Shown piece by piece: positions 40,932 to 51,960 of a stretch of DNA of 64,000 bases. Within the stretch, counting starts at the first letter, position 1, and the number at the start of each line of letters is the position of its first letter. The notes under the pieces were generated by a model. The model did no database searches. It was not told where the DNA came from and saw only the letters and a list, made by a program, of their open reading frames with translations. The DNA lies in the NCBI RefSeq assembly GCF_003696215.1, contig NZ_RFFG01000031.1, positions 25,183-89,182 of the forward strand, in the 5' to 3' direction. Made by a program: the position numbers and the translations under genes. The DNA is from Actinomadura harenae (GTDB lineage: Bacteria; Actinomycetota; Actinomycetes; Streptosporangiales; Streptosporangiaceae).

Positions 40932-41384
40932 ATGCTCACTGGTGGACAGCTCGCAGGTCTCATCGTGGCCGTGTTCTGGGCGGTGCTGGTCTCCTTCCTC
41001 GCCTACACCCTCCTCAAACTCGCCCGCCTGCTCGGCGAGGCGACCAAGATGGTCGAGGACCTCGGTGAGCAGGCCGGTCCGCTGATGGACGACATGGCCC
41101 GCACCGTCCGCCGCGCCAACGAGCAGCTCGGCCGCACGGACGTGATCACCAAGCAGGTCGGTTCGGTCACCCAGAACGTCTCGGCGGTCACCACCGTGAT
41201 GACCTCGGTCGTCGGTGGTCCGCTGGTCAAGGCCGCCGCGTTCTCCTACGGGGTGCGCAAGGTCCTCGGCAACCGGGCGGGGGAGGAGCGGCCGCCGAGC
41301 CGTCCTCAGCTCCCGGCCCAGTCGTCCCGGAGCGCCGCGCGCGGTTCCTCCGGAACGTCCGGACGTGGTGGGAGGCGCCGGTGA
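40932..41384 (+). CDS. DUF948 membrane protein
   Basis: A 150-residue protein with one N-terminal transmembrane helix (about residues 7–29, LIVAVFWAVLVSFLAYTLLKLARLL). The helical, methyl-accepting-like coiled region of DUF948 follows (ARTVRRANEQLGRTDVITKQVGSVTQNVSAVT), then a basic tail. Similar proteins precede alaS in actinomycetes. The function is unknown. The start is ATG 40932, with GGAAAG upstream. A TAAGGT near 40862 may be its promoter. It overlaps the next gene by GTGA. Confidence 0.88.
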   Translation: MLTGGQLAGLIVAVFWAVLVSFLAYTLLKLARLLGEATKMVEDLGEQAGPLMDDMARTVRRANEQLGRTDVITKQVGSVTQNVSAVTTVMTSVVGGPLVKAAAFSYGVRKVLGNRAGEERPPSRPQLPAQSSRSAARGSSGTSGRGGRRR

Positions 41385-41701
41385 AGCGGCTGTTCTGGCT
41401 CACGGTCGGCGCGGGCGCGGGCGTCTACGCCACGCACCGCGTCAAGCGGCGCGTCGAGCGCCTGGCCCACGAGTGGTCCCCGGAGGGCGTCGCCGTCCGG
41501 GCCGTCCACGCCGGGCAGGGCGCGGGCCGCAGGCTGCGCGACCTCGCCGCCGACGTGAAGGCGGAGACGGCCGCGCGCGAGGAGGAGCTGCGGGAGGCGG
41601 TCGGGATCGACCGGACCCTCCCCGAACCCGAGGAGCCCCGCGCCCCGCGCCGGGTCCTGCGGGCGCGTTACACGATCGTCAACGACAAGGATGGCCACTG
41701 A
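41381..41701 (+). CDS. Small conserved protein, DUF6167-like
   Basis: A 106-residue protein starting MKRLFWLTVGAGAGVYATHRVKRRVERL. The N-terminal helix is weakly hydrophobic and could insert in the membrane or act as a tether; the rest is helical and charged. It matches the small protein between DUF948 and alaS in Streptomyces. It overlaps the DUF948 stop by four bases and ends one base before alaS begins, so all are in one operon. Confidence 0.82.
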   Translation: MKRLFWLTVGAGAGVYATHRVKRRVERLAHEWSPEGVAVRAVHAGQGAGRRLRDLAADVKAETAAREEELREAVGIDRTLPEPEEPRAPRRVLRARYTIVNDKDGH

Positions 41702-41702
41702 T

Positions 41703-44368
<2,666 letters not shown>

Positions 44369-44372
<4 letters not shown>

Positions 44373-44830
44373 GGATCGGAGTCCGACTCGGAGTCGACGT
44401 GGGCAGCGTCAGGATCGGCGTCGCCCGCTGCGACCCCGGCGGCATCCTTGCCTCTCCCCTGGAGACCGTGAAGGCGGGCAAAGGGGACGTCGACCGGCTG
44501 GTGAGGCTGGTCGAGGAGAACGAGGCGATCGAGGTCATCGTGGGACTTCCGACGTCGCTGTCGGGCCGTGAGGGCCCGGCGGCGACGTCCGCCCGGCGGT
44601 TCGCCACCATGCTGGCGGAGCGTCTATCCCCCGAGATCGTCCGGCTCTACGACGAACGGCTCACCACCGTCACGGCCGAGAGCGGACTACGCGCCGGTGG
44701 CGTCCACGGTCAGGCCCGGCGCAAGGTCGTCGACCAGGCCGCCGCGGCGGTCCTGCTCCAGGCGGCCCTCGACGGTGAGCGGCTGACCGGGCGTCCACCC
44801 GGTGAGGGCGTCCGGGGAGCGGGTGAGTGA
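44369..44830 (+). CDS. ruvX: Holliday junction resolvase-like protein RuvX (YqgF)
   Basis: A 153-residue RNase H-fold protein. The N-terminal RLGVDVGSVRIGVARCD, middle IVGLPTSLSG, and C-terminal DERLTTVTAE...KVVDQAAAAVLLQ blocks are diagnostic, with catalytic Asp residues in the first and last. YqgF is implicated in 16S rRNA 5'-end processing. It sits between alaS and mltG and overlaps both, the conserved actinobacterial order. Confidence 0.95.
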
Positions 44831-46544
44831 CGTGGACTTCTTCGACGACCCGCCGAACGAACCCGAACCCGAGCCACGCCGCGGCCGTCGGCGCCGTCCC
44901 GAGGGGCAGCAGCAGCCGCGTCCCGGCCGGGACCCGCGCGGCCGCCAGCGTGGTCAGGGCCAGCGCCGCCTAGGGCAGCGCGGTCAGGACCAGCGCGGTC
45001 AGGACCAGCGCGGCCAGGGGCAACGTGGTCAGGGGCAACGTGGTCAGGACCAGTACGCCCAGGACCAGCACGCGCAGGAGCAGTACGGCCAGGAGCAGTA
45101 CGCCCAGCAGGGGCAGGATCAGTACGGGCAGGGCCAGTACGACCAGCACCAGTACGAACAGCAGCAGTACGAACAGCAACAGCAGTACGGCGGCGGCCAG
45201 GGGCAGTATGACCAGTACGGGCGGCAGCCGCAGGCCCAGGGGCATCCAGGGCAGCAGCAGGCTCAGCACCCCGCTCAACAGCAGCCTGGTCAGCAGCACG
45301 GCCAGCAGCAGTACGGTCAGCAGCAGTACGAGCAGGACGAGTACTACGACGGCCAGTACGGCGAGTACGAGGAGCAGGGCCAAGGTCAGGGCCAGGGAGG
45401 CCATCTTCTCGACGACCAGCTGAACCGGGACGGCGAGCGCAGCCGCGACGACCAGCGGCGTTCGCGCAAGCGGCAGCGCCGCAGCAAGGGCAAGGGCCGC
45501 GCCGCGGTGATGTTCGCGCTGGCGTTCCTCGTCGCGATCGTCGGCACGGGCGGCGTGCTCGGCTACGCCTGGCTCGACGGCCGGATGCATCCGCCGGACT
45601 ACTCCGGCCAGGGCGCCGGCAACGTGATCGTCCAGGTCAAGGAGGGTGACAGCGGGTCGGCGATCGCCGCGACGCTCCAGCAGCACGACGTGGTGAAGAG
45701 CGTCCGCGCGTTCCTGAAGGTGTACGGCAAGGAACCGAAGGCGTCCAGCCTCCAGCCGGGCTACTACCAGATGCGGCTGCGGATGTCGTCCAAGGCCGCG
45801 ATGGCCCTGCTGCTGGACCCGAAGGCCCGCGCGGGCAACATGATCACGCTGCCGGAGGGGCTGCGCGCGATCGAGGTCTACGAGAAGCTGTCGAAGAAGA
45901 CCGGCATCTCGGTGAAGAAGTTCCAGGCCGCCGCGAAGGACACCCGGGGCCTCGGTCTCCCGTCCTACGCCAAGGGCAAGGTGGAGGGCTACCTCTTCCC
46001 GGGGCAGTACAACCTGAACCCGAACGCCCCGGCCAAGGACATCCTCAAGATGATGGTGGAGCGGTTCAACCAGGAGGCGCGCGAGCTCGACCTGGTCAAC
46101 AAGTCCAGGGCGGTCAAGCTCGACCCGGGTCAGGTCGTCACCCTCGCCAGCCTGCTGCAGGCCGAGGGCGGCACCAAGGCGGACTACCCGAAGATCGCGC
46201 GGGTGCTCTACAACCGCATCAAGATCGGTCGTCCGCTGCAGCTCGACACGACCGTCCTGTACGCGCTGAACAAGCGGACCCTCCACGTCACCATCAAGGA
46301 CACCCAGGTCGACTCGCCCTACAACTCCTACAAGGTGAAGCCGCTTCCGATCGGCGCGATCGACAACCCCAGCGCCGACGCGCTGAAGGCCGCGCTGGCC
46401 CCGGCGCCGGGCGACTGGCTGTTCTTCGTCACCACCAACCCGACCACGGGCTACACCGAGTACGGGACGACGGAGGCGGAGTTCACCACGATGAAGAACA
46501 AGCTTGACCAGTGGCTGGCCAAACACCCGCCGAAGGGCAAGTGA
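44823..46544 (+). CDS. mltG: Endolytic murein transglycosylase MltG with a long Gln-rich cytoplasmic region
   Basis: A 573-residue membrane enzyme that cuts nascent glycan strands and releases them from the membrane. Residues 1–195 are cytoplasmic and dominated by Gln, Gly and Tyr, with pentapeptide repeats such as GQDQR, GQDQY and AQEQY. One transmembrane helix (about 217–240) follows. The YceG domain has LPEGLRAIEVYEKLSKKTG, the catalytic glutamate in LASLLQAEGG, and YNSYKVKPLPIGAIDNPS. GTG 44823 is chosen; GTG 44832 and 44802 are alternatives. The stop overlaps aroE. Confidence 0.93.
   Translation: MSDVDFFDDPPNEPEPEPRRGRRRRPEGQQQPRPGRDPRGRQRGQGQRRLGQRGQDQRGQDQRGQGQRGQGQRGQDQYAQDQHAQEQYGQEQYAQQGQDQYGQGQYDQHQYEQQQYEQQQQYGGGQGQYDQYGRQPQAQGHPGQQQAQHPAQQQPGQQHGQQQYGQQQYEQDEYYDGQYGEYEEQGQGQGQGGHLLDDQLNRDGERSRDDQRRSRKRQRRSKGKGRAAVMFALAFLVAIVGTGGVLGYAWLDGRMHPPDYSGQGAGNVIVQVKEGDSGSAIAATLQQHDVVKSVRAFLKVYGKEPKASSLQPGYYQMRLRMSSKAAMALLLDPKARAGNMITLPEGLRAIEVYEKLSKKTGISVKKFQAAAKDTRGLGLPSYAKGKVEGYLFPGQYNLNPNAPAKDILKMMVERFNQEARELDLVNKSRAVKLDPGQVVTLASLLQAEGGTKADYPKIARVLYNRIKIGRPLQLDTTVLYALNKRTLHVTIKDTQVDSPYNSYKVKPLPIGAIDNPSADALKAALAPAPGDWLFFVTTNPTTGYTEYGTTEAEFTTMKNKLDQWLAKHPPKGK
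44950..45400 (+). repeat. 15 bp-period repeat encoding Gln-rich pentapeptides in mltG
   Basis: Units of the type GGTCAGGACCAGCGC or GCCCAGGAGCAGTAC recur about ten times from roughly 44985, then grade into CAGCAGTAC-rich sequence to about 45400. Each 15-mer encodes xQxQ(R/H/Y). The frame is kept throughout, so the repeats are translated. Confidence 0.8.
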
Positions 46545-47368
46545 GTTCCGCTCGCGCGGCGGTCCTGGGATCGCCGGTCGCCCACTCGCTGTCCCCGGTG
46601 CTGCACCGTGCCGCGTACGCGGAGATGGGCCTTTCCGGCTGGTCCTACGACGCGTTCGAGGTCGGTGAGGACGGCCTGGCCGGGTTCCTCGCCGGCCTGG
46701 ACGGGTCGTGGCGCGGCCTGTCGCTGACGATGCCGCTGAAGCGGGTGGCGCTGTCGCTCGCCGACTCGGTGTCCGACCTCGCGGCGAAGGTCGGCGGCGC
46801 GAACACGCTCGTCCTGCGGGACGGGCGGCGCGCCGCCGACAACACCGACGTCCATGGGATCGTCACGGCGCTGCGCGAGGCGGGGCTGGACGGAGTCGCG
46901 TCCGTGGTCGTGCTGGGCGGCGGTGCGACGGCCGCGTCCGCGCTGGCCGCGCTGTCCCGGTTCGGGGTGTCGCGGGTCGCGGTCGCGGTCCGCAGCCCCG
47001 AGCGCGCCGCGGAGGCGGTCGAGGTGGGCGCGCGGTTCGGCGTGTCCGCCGAGGTCGTCCGGCTGGACGAGGCCGGCGGGTCCCTTCCCGCCGACCTGGT
47101 CGTCTCCACGCTTCCCGGACGGGCGGCCGACGCGTTCGCCGAGCCCGTCGCCGCGTCCGGGGCGGCGCTGTTCGACGTGGTGTACGCGCCCTGGCCGACC
47201 GAGCTGGCGCGCGCGGTCGCCTCGGCGGGCGGACGCGTCGTCGGGGGCTTCGAGATGCTCCTGCACCAGGCGGTGCGCCAGGTCGCCCTCATGACCGGCC
47301 GCGACGACGTCCCGGTCGAGGCGATGCGCGCCGCGGGCGAAGCCGAACTGGCCCGCCGCGCCGCCTGA
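46541..47368 (+). CDS. aroE: Shikimate dehydrogenase (NADP-type)
   Basis: A 275-residue enzyme that reduces 3-dehydroshikimate in aromatic amino acid synthesis. Signatures are LGSPVAHSLSPVLHRAAY (shikimate serines), SLTMPLKRVAL (catalytic Lys), NTDVHGI (catalytic Asp), the dinucleotide loop VVLGGGATAASALAAL and the terminal GFEMLLHQAVRQ. GTG 46541 overlaps the mltG stop. In place of the usual NADP motif NRT there is AVRSPERA. This gene ends the alaS–mltG operon. Confidence 0.95.
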   Translation: MSSARAAVLGSPVAHSLSPVLHRAAYAEMGLSGWSYDAFEVGEDGLAGFLAGLDGSWRGLSLTMPLKRVALSLADSVSDLAAKVGGANTLVLRDGRRAADNTDVHGIVTALREAGLDGVASVVVLGGGATAASALAALSRFGVSRVAVAVRSPERAAEAVEVGARFGVSAEVVRLDEAGGSLPADLVVSTLPGRAADAFAEPVAASGAALFDVVYAPWPTELARAVASAGGRVVGGFEMLLHQAVRQVALMTGRDDVPVEAMRAAGEAELARRAA

Positions 47369-47370
47369 CG

Positions 47371-47421
47371 CGCTCCACCCGCGGACGGGCCGACCCGCTC
47401 CACCCGCCGGACGGCCCGACC
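47371..47421. repeat. Two 25–26 bp direct repeats between aroE and the convergent gene
   Basis: CGCTCCACCCG starts units at 47371–47395 and 47396–47421, with a degenerate third partial copy. They fill the gap between convergent genes. No clear terminator hairpin with a T-tract was seen here. Confidence 0.4.
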
Positions 47422-47425
47422 CGGT

Positions 47426-48795
47426 TCACTCGGCGGGTCTGCGCCGGCGCAGGGACTCGTGGGCGGTGGTCATCGCCATTGGGATGATCACGCTGAGCCA
47501 GAACTCGCGCCAGCCCCACGCGCGGGCGCCGACGCCGGCGAGCCCGCCGGCCACGACCGCGCCGAGCAGCAGCGACGACCAGTACCGCCGGACGAGCCGG
47601 ACCGGGTCCGGGCGCGGGCGGCCCGGCAGCAGCGCGGGCAGCGAACGGTCGCGGGCGTGCGCCCGCTGGACGACCGTGGCGTCCGGCAGCCAGTGCAGAC
47701 GTCGCGGGGGCGGGCGAGGGGCATCCGGGCCAGTTCGATCATCGCGTCGAGCCGCCACCACAGCGTCCACAGCGAGGTGCGGCCGTCCGCCGGGTAGCCG
47801 GACCAGGACGGGCCTCCCGCGTCGGCGGCCAGCAGGGTCCGGACGGCGCGTCCGAGCAGCGGGCCGGGCGCCCCGCGCGGGTCGTGCACCAGCGCGGTCA
47901 CCGCGAGCGGCAGGCCGGAGTGCCACAGCGCCATCCGCCAGATCGGGGCGGCGGAGGGGCCGTGCGGCATCACGTCGTAGGTCTCGATCCAGGTGTGGTC
48001 GTCGGACGGGTCGAGGTGCGCGGCGAGCCAGTCGTAGGCGGCCGGCAGCCGCTCGTTCTCCTGGCGGGGCCGGGCCTCGGCCAGTGTGACCAGCGCGAAC
48101 GCGGTGTGCGCGACGGTCGGGGCGGCGTCCGGGGTCGGTCCCCAGGCGGGGCGCAGCGCGGTCCGGTCGGCGGTCAGCCACTCCACGCCGCGCCCGACGG
48201 ACGGGTCGTAGGGGTTGAGCCGGGCGAGCGCGCGCAGCGCCAGGCAGGTCAGCCAGGTCCGGGACGGTGCGCCGCGCAGCGAGCCCCAGCCGCCGTCGGG
48301 GTTCTGGTTGAGCAGCAGCCAGCGGTAGGCGCGGCGCAGGTCCGGCGCGTCCGGGCGCAGGTCGCAGCGGGCGACGGCGAGGAACCGCGCGATCCACGCG
48401 GTCGCCTCGACCACCGGTAGGCCGAGGCTGGTCTTGGTGGCCCAGCCGCCGTCGCGCAGCGGGTCGACGGAGTCCACCTGGCGGTGCGCGAGGAACGCCA
48501 GGCTCGCGTCGAAGTGCGCGAAGGGACGTCCGGCGGTGGTGAAGGCGAGCAGGCCGAGGGCGGTGGCGGTCGCGCCGGGTTCGGTTCGGGCCAGCTCGTG
48601 GTACCAGCCGCCGCCGGTGCCGTTGGCGGGGACGTAGGTGTCGCGGAGGACGTCGAGGGAGTCGTCGAGCGTGCGGTGGAGCAGCGCCATGTCCAGCCGG
48701 TCGGCGCCCGCGCCCTCCGTGGAACGGCGGTCCGCCGTCCGCTCGTTCGGCGGACGGTCGGTGCGGCGGGGGCGCTGGTTCAGGGGGGAGTTCAC
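47426..48795 (-). pseudogene. Frameshifted prenyltransferase/squalene-cyclase-fold protein with C-terminal membrane segments
   Basis: Residues 1 to about 365 read in one frame from GTG 48795 and show alpha/alpha-toroid repeats with QW-like motifs (LLLNQNPDGGWGSLRG, GGWATKTSLGLPVVEATAWIARFL). After the run of five Cs at 47706–47710 that frame becomes Cys-rich nonsense ending at 47488. The other frame continues with HWLPDATVVQRAHARDRSLP, then two hydrophobic segments (YWSSLLLGAVVAGG and FWLSVIIPMAM), with normal GC-ending codons, to a stop at 47426. One extra C in the run would restore a protein of about 455 residues. Either a real mutation or a base-calling error is possible. Terpene cyclisation is not supported: no DxDD or DxDTT motif was seen. 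Confidence 0.75.
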
Positions 48796-48924
48796 TATGC
48801 GGGCCTTCTACCGGGTATGTGCCCATATGGACAGGTGCTCTACCGTCCGGGCGTCCGGGTTGTGGCGGCCCGCGCCGCTCACGGACGTCCCGGCCGGCAC
48901 CGTCCAGGCGACGGAGGTGGCGGC

Positions 48925-49614
48925 ATGGCGGCGGGCCGGACGACCACGGACACGACCACCCACCCGGACGCCGACTGCGTCCTGTGCCCGCCCCTGCGCT
49001 TCCGGCTGAACGCGATCGCCGGGCTGCCGGGACCGGACGCCGTGGCGGCGGCCGACGACGCGTTCCTCCTCATGCCCGACCTCGCCCCGCTCACCGCCGG
49101 CCACCTGCTGCTCGTCTCGGCCGGGCACCTGCCCTGCGCGGGAGCCTTCGGCCCCGGCCTGTGGGAACGCGCGCTCGCCTGGCGCGGTGCGGTCGCCCGC
49201 CTCTACCGCCGCGCGTACGGGGATCCGTCGCTGCTCGTCCTCGAACACGGCCCGGCGACGCCCCAGGGCGGCGGGGCCTGCGTCGACCACTTCCACTGGC
49301 ACCTGCTGCCGGGCGTCACCGGCGTCCGCGCGCTGCTCGCCCAGGACGGCCTGGACGGCGTCCCGGCCGGCCACGCCGTCCTCCGCGAACGGCACCGCGC
49401 CGGACGCTCCTACCTCTTCGTCGAGGAATCGGGGATCGCGACCGTCCACCCCGGGGACGGCGTGCCCAGCCAGTACCTCCGGAAGGCGGCCGCGACCGCG
49501 CTGCGCCTGCCGGGCCCATGGCGCTGGCAGGAGACCTTCGCCCTCCCCGAGAGCAAAGCGCGCTTCCACGACACCATGCGCTCAGCCGCCGACGGCCTCG
49601 ACTTCGCCGCCTGA
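48925..49614 (+). CDS. HIT-like protein, divergent
   Basis: A 229-residue protein with CVLCPPLRF near the N-terminus, a DLAPLTAGHLLLVSAGHLPC block, and a histidine triad-like motif CVDHFHWHLLPG. This fits the HIT superfamily of nucleotide hydrolases and transferases, although the sequence is divergent and about 80 residues longer than a minimal HIT. ATG 48925 has GGAGGTG five bases upstream. It is divergent from the frameshifted gene and convergent with the PfkB kinase (gap of eight bases). The substrate is unknown, perhaps a nucleoside phosphoramidate or dinucleotide. Confidence 0.78.
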   Translation: MAAGRTTTDTTTHPDADCVLCPPLRFRLNAIAGLPGPDAVAAADDAFLLMPDLAPLTAGHLLLVSAGHLPCAGAFGPGLWERALAWRGAVARLYRRAYGDPSLLVLEHGPATPQGGGACVDHFHWHLLPGVTGVRALLAQDGLDGVPAGHAVLRERHRAGRSYLFVEESGIATVHPGDGVPSQYLRKAAATALRLPGPWRWQETFALPESKARFHDTMRSAADGLDFAA

Positions 49615-49622
49615 CACGCGCC

Positions 49623-50594
49623 CTACGACGCCGCACGGCGCGCGAGCCACCAGTACAGCTCGGCGGACGCCAGCCGGTCCCCGAACCCGATCCGCTCCAC
49701 GCCCTCCCGGTAGCCGGACGGGTAGGTGAGCGTCAGGTCGTCCCGGCGGTGCGCGAGCACACCCTCCAGCGAGGACGGCCCGAACCGCAGCAGCCACAGC
49801 GGACGCCCCGGCACCAGCGCGTCCAGCGCCGGGACGAGCGCCCGTGCGCCGTCCGCCGTCACCGGGACGGGCCGTTCGACCAGCCGCGCCAGCGTCGCGG
49901 CCTCGCTGACCACGACGTCCGCGAGGGGAAGCGGCGCGAGCACGTCCTGGATGGGGAGCCGCGCGTCCACGTCGTGCGGGACCAGGTCGAACAGCACCAG
50001 CGTGCCCGCCGCCCGCGCCGTCTCCATCGCCGTGCGCAGCGCCGCCCGCGAGACCGGGCCGAGCGAGGCGTACCCGTCGCAGCACAGCGCGTCCGCCCGG
50101 CGGATCGGACGCGCCGCGTCCCGCACGTCGGCGGGGGAGAGCCGCCGGTCGGGCGCGTCCCGCCCGGCGACCAGCAGCCGCGCGCCGTGCCCGCCGCCGG
50201 TGGCCCGGTCACGCAGCATGACCGTCAGGCCGTTCGCCGTCCCGGACTCGGCGCGCAGCAGGTCACGCGCCCCGATCCGGCGCACCTCCCGCCGGACGAC
50301 CGGGGTGAGGTCGTCGTCGCCGATCCGCCCGAGCACCGCCACCCGCCGGAAGTACCGGACCGCCCACCGCGCCATGTTCACCGCCGTCCCGCCGACCACG
50401 GCGCGCGCGGGCGCGTACGCCAGCCGGTCGGCGGACACCTCGGCGAACCGGACGTCCGGCAGCGTCGCCCGCACCTCGAAGCGCACGTCGCCCAGCACCA
50501 CGACCGAGAACCGCCGCCGCGCCGCGCCGTCCAGACCCGGCGCCGCCACCGCCGTCCCGTCCACCGGCCCGTCCGGACGGCCGACCCGGGCCAT
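49623..50594 (-). CDS. PfkB-family carbohydrate/nucleoside kinase
   Basis: A 323-residue ribokinase-fold protein. GGTAVNMARWAVRYFRRVAVLGRIGDDDL is the N-terminal signature region, and the C-terminal catalytic element is IGFGDRLASAELYWWL, in which the usual GAGD is GFGD with the catalytic Asp kept. The first GGxxxN glycine pair and most substrate contacts are present. It should phosphorylate a sugar or nucleoside hydroxyl with ATP. The ATG overlaps the stop of the NUDIX gene by one base, so the two are translationally coupled. Confidence 0.85.
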   Translation of the reverse strand: MARVGRPDGPVDGTAVAAPGLDGAARRRFSVVVLGDVRFEVRATLPDVRFAEVSADRLAYAPARAVVGGTAVNMARWAVRYFRRVAVLGRIGDDDLTPVVRREVRRIGARDLLRAESGTANGLTVMLRDRATGGGHGARLLVAGRDAPDRRLSPADVRDAARPIRRADALCCDGYASLGPVSRAALRTAMETARAAGTLVLFDLVPHDVDARLPIQDVLAPLPLADVVVSEAATLARLVERPVPVTADGARALVPALDALVPGRPLWLLRFGPSSLEGVLAHRRDDLTLTYPSGYREGVERIGFGDRLASAELYWWLARRAAS

Positions 50595-51193
50595 CAGCCG
50601 GTCGCCGGGTACCGCCGCAGGAACTCCCGCAGCACCGGACGGAGGCTCGGGATGAGGTCCAGCGAGGCGGCCGCGCCGAGCGGCACCCACGCCGACTCCC
50701 CGAGATGGTCGTCCGGCACCCGGTTCTCCGGGCTCACGTCCAGGGTCAGCGGACGGCAGAACCGTGCCGCCGCGACCACCCGGACCCGCTCGCCGGAACC
50801 GTCCGGCCCGTCCGGCATGGACCACTGCCACAGGTGGAACGGCGGCCCCGGATCGACCCTCAGCCCGACCTCCTCCCACACCTCGCGCCGGATGTGGTCG
50901 TCGAGATCGAGGTCGCCCGCGACGTGCAGCCGGCCGCCGGGCACCTCCCAGCGGCCCGGGTGGTGCGGGTCGGTGGCGGACTTGCGCACCATCAGCAGCC
51001 GGCCGCCCGACACGATGAACGCCTTCTGCGCGAACTCCAGCCGGACCGGGACGCCGGGCGGAGGAAAGCCCGCAGCCGGCACGGAAGCCGGCACGGAAGC
51101 CGGCACGGAAGCCGGCACGGAAGCGGAGTGGACCCCGGGCGCGGCGCCGGGCGCGGGACCGGACGAGACGCTGGACGCGGCGGATGCGGGCAT
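50594..51193 (-). CDS. NUDIX hydrolase
   Basis: A 199-residue protein. The first 45 residues are a low-complexity Ala/Ser/Val/Pro leader with four tandem SVPA units; the rest is a Nudix domain with the box GGRLHVAGDLDLDDHIRREVWEEVGL, a slightly long form of GX5EX7REUXEEXGU (extra residues after the first Gly block). It hydrolyses a nucleoside diphosphate linked to some group X. ATG 51193 with AGGGG nearby is preferred to distant upstream starts. It is followed immediately by the PfkB kinase gene. Confidence 0.82.
   Translation of the reverse strand: MPASAASSVSSGPAPGAAPGVHSASVPASVPASVPASVPAAGFPPPGVPVRLEFAQKAFIVSGGRLLMVRKSATDPHHPGRWEVPGGRLHVAGDLDLDDHIRREVWEEVGLRVDPGPPFHLWQWSMPDGPDGSGERVRVVAAARFCRPLTLDVSPENRVPDDHLGESAWVPLGAAASLDLIPSLRPVLREFLRRYPATG
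51075..51122. repeat. Four perfect 12 bp tandem repeats in the NUDIX gene
   Basis: GCCGGCACGGAA is repeated four times without change (51075–51122). On the coding strand each encodes SVPA-type residues, so copy number can change without loss of frame. Confidence 0.9.
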
Positions 51194-51390
51194 GACGGAA
51201 ACCCCTGGCAGCGCGGCCCGGCGGGCCGTCCTGGTCCAACCGTAACCCCGGCATCGGTCCGCCGCTTGGCACCGTTCGGGAAGATGCCCCTCACCCCCGG
51301 CGGACACCCTCCTCAGGCCCCGGGGACAGCCCCCGGAACGGTGCCGTATCGAGCTGCGCAGCGTGATCATGACCCTCCGGGGGGAGAGCG

Positions 51391-51616
51391 ATGCACGGTC
51401 CCACGCCACGTCCGACACTGCGACAGCGGTCCCGCTACCGATTCGACAGCACCCTGGCCCGGGGGACGCCCGCCCTGATCGGCCAGCTGGCGGCCGTCTC
51501 GTCCGCGCCGGAGAAGGGCCACGCCGTGACCATCGGGTGGTCCGACCAGGTTTCCCATGGTCGTGGGGATCGTTCGGCGCCTGGACGACCACGTCACCGC
51601 CGGGGTGGCGTCGTGA
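51391..51616 (+). pseudogene. Remnant of a CASTOR/POLLUX-type ion channel gene
   Basis: ATG 51391 has GGGGAGAG just upstream, a good ribosome site. The first residues include RYRFDSTLARGTPALIGQL, which I recognise as the N-terminal cytoplasmic and first-helix start of bacterial CASTOR/POLLUX-related ion channels. Shortly after comes GHAVTIGWSDQV, resembling the GHTVILGWSDQV strand that begins the RCK domain in these channels. The transmembrane and pore region normally between them is gone. A +1 shift (to FPMVVGIVRRLDDHV) then leads to a stop at 51614. This points to internal deletion plus frameshift. Recognition is from memory. Confidence 0.55.
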
Positions 51617-51753
51617 TCGGCTACCGTGTCGGAGGGCGGCGCTCGTCCCGCCCGCCTTCGGCGTGGTGGACCGCTCCCCGGCTCGGCGCCTGAGACGGTT
51701 CGCCGGAATTCCGGGGGGAACCCCGTCGAACCGGACGGAAACCCCGGCGGGGT

Positions 51754-51779
51754 GGAACAAGCAGTGCTCAAGAGGTGTT
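51754..51779 (+). promoter_or_regulatory. SigR/ECF-type promoter candidate upstream of infC
   Basis: GGAAC (51754–51758) and GTT (51777–51779) are separated by exactly 18 bases, the same geometry as the relA site. An overlapping TAGTCT (51779–51784) could serve SigA. Transcription would start near 51787, leaving a leader of about 265 bases before infC. Confidence 0.5.
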
Positions 51780-51960
51780 AGTCTTGGTGGTCGACCGGTC
51801 CTGTGCTTTCTTCCTCGCGGAAGGGACGCGCCGGACGTTCAAGCGGAGGCCACCTCCCACCTGACCGGCCAGCGGCCGGTGGGTCCCGGTCCGTGAACGG
51901 CGCCTCGGCGTCCGTTCCGAGCACGCCGCCCCGGCAGGGGTGCGCGCTCGACCGAAGGTG

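Noticed and set aside
44970..46526. A Leu/Val-rich minus-strand frame opposite mltG that looks like a membrane protein
   Set aside because: The Leu/Val runs are the complement of CAG-rich codons of the Gln repeats. No ribosome site; MltG is certain on the plus strand.
47426..48795. Squalene-hopene cyclase or diterpene synthase call
   Set aside because: The toroid repeats are present but no DxDD or DxDTT catalytic motif was found, and the length is well below that of hopene cyclases.
51363..51896. A single 177-residue gene in the infC upstream region
   Set aside because: The frame shows poor codon bias. The only sensible protein segments belong to a different frame, interpreted as a channel-gene remnant.
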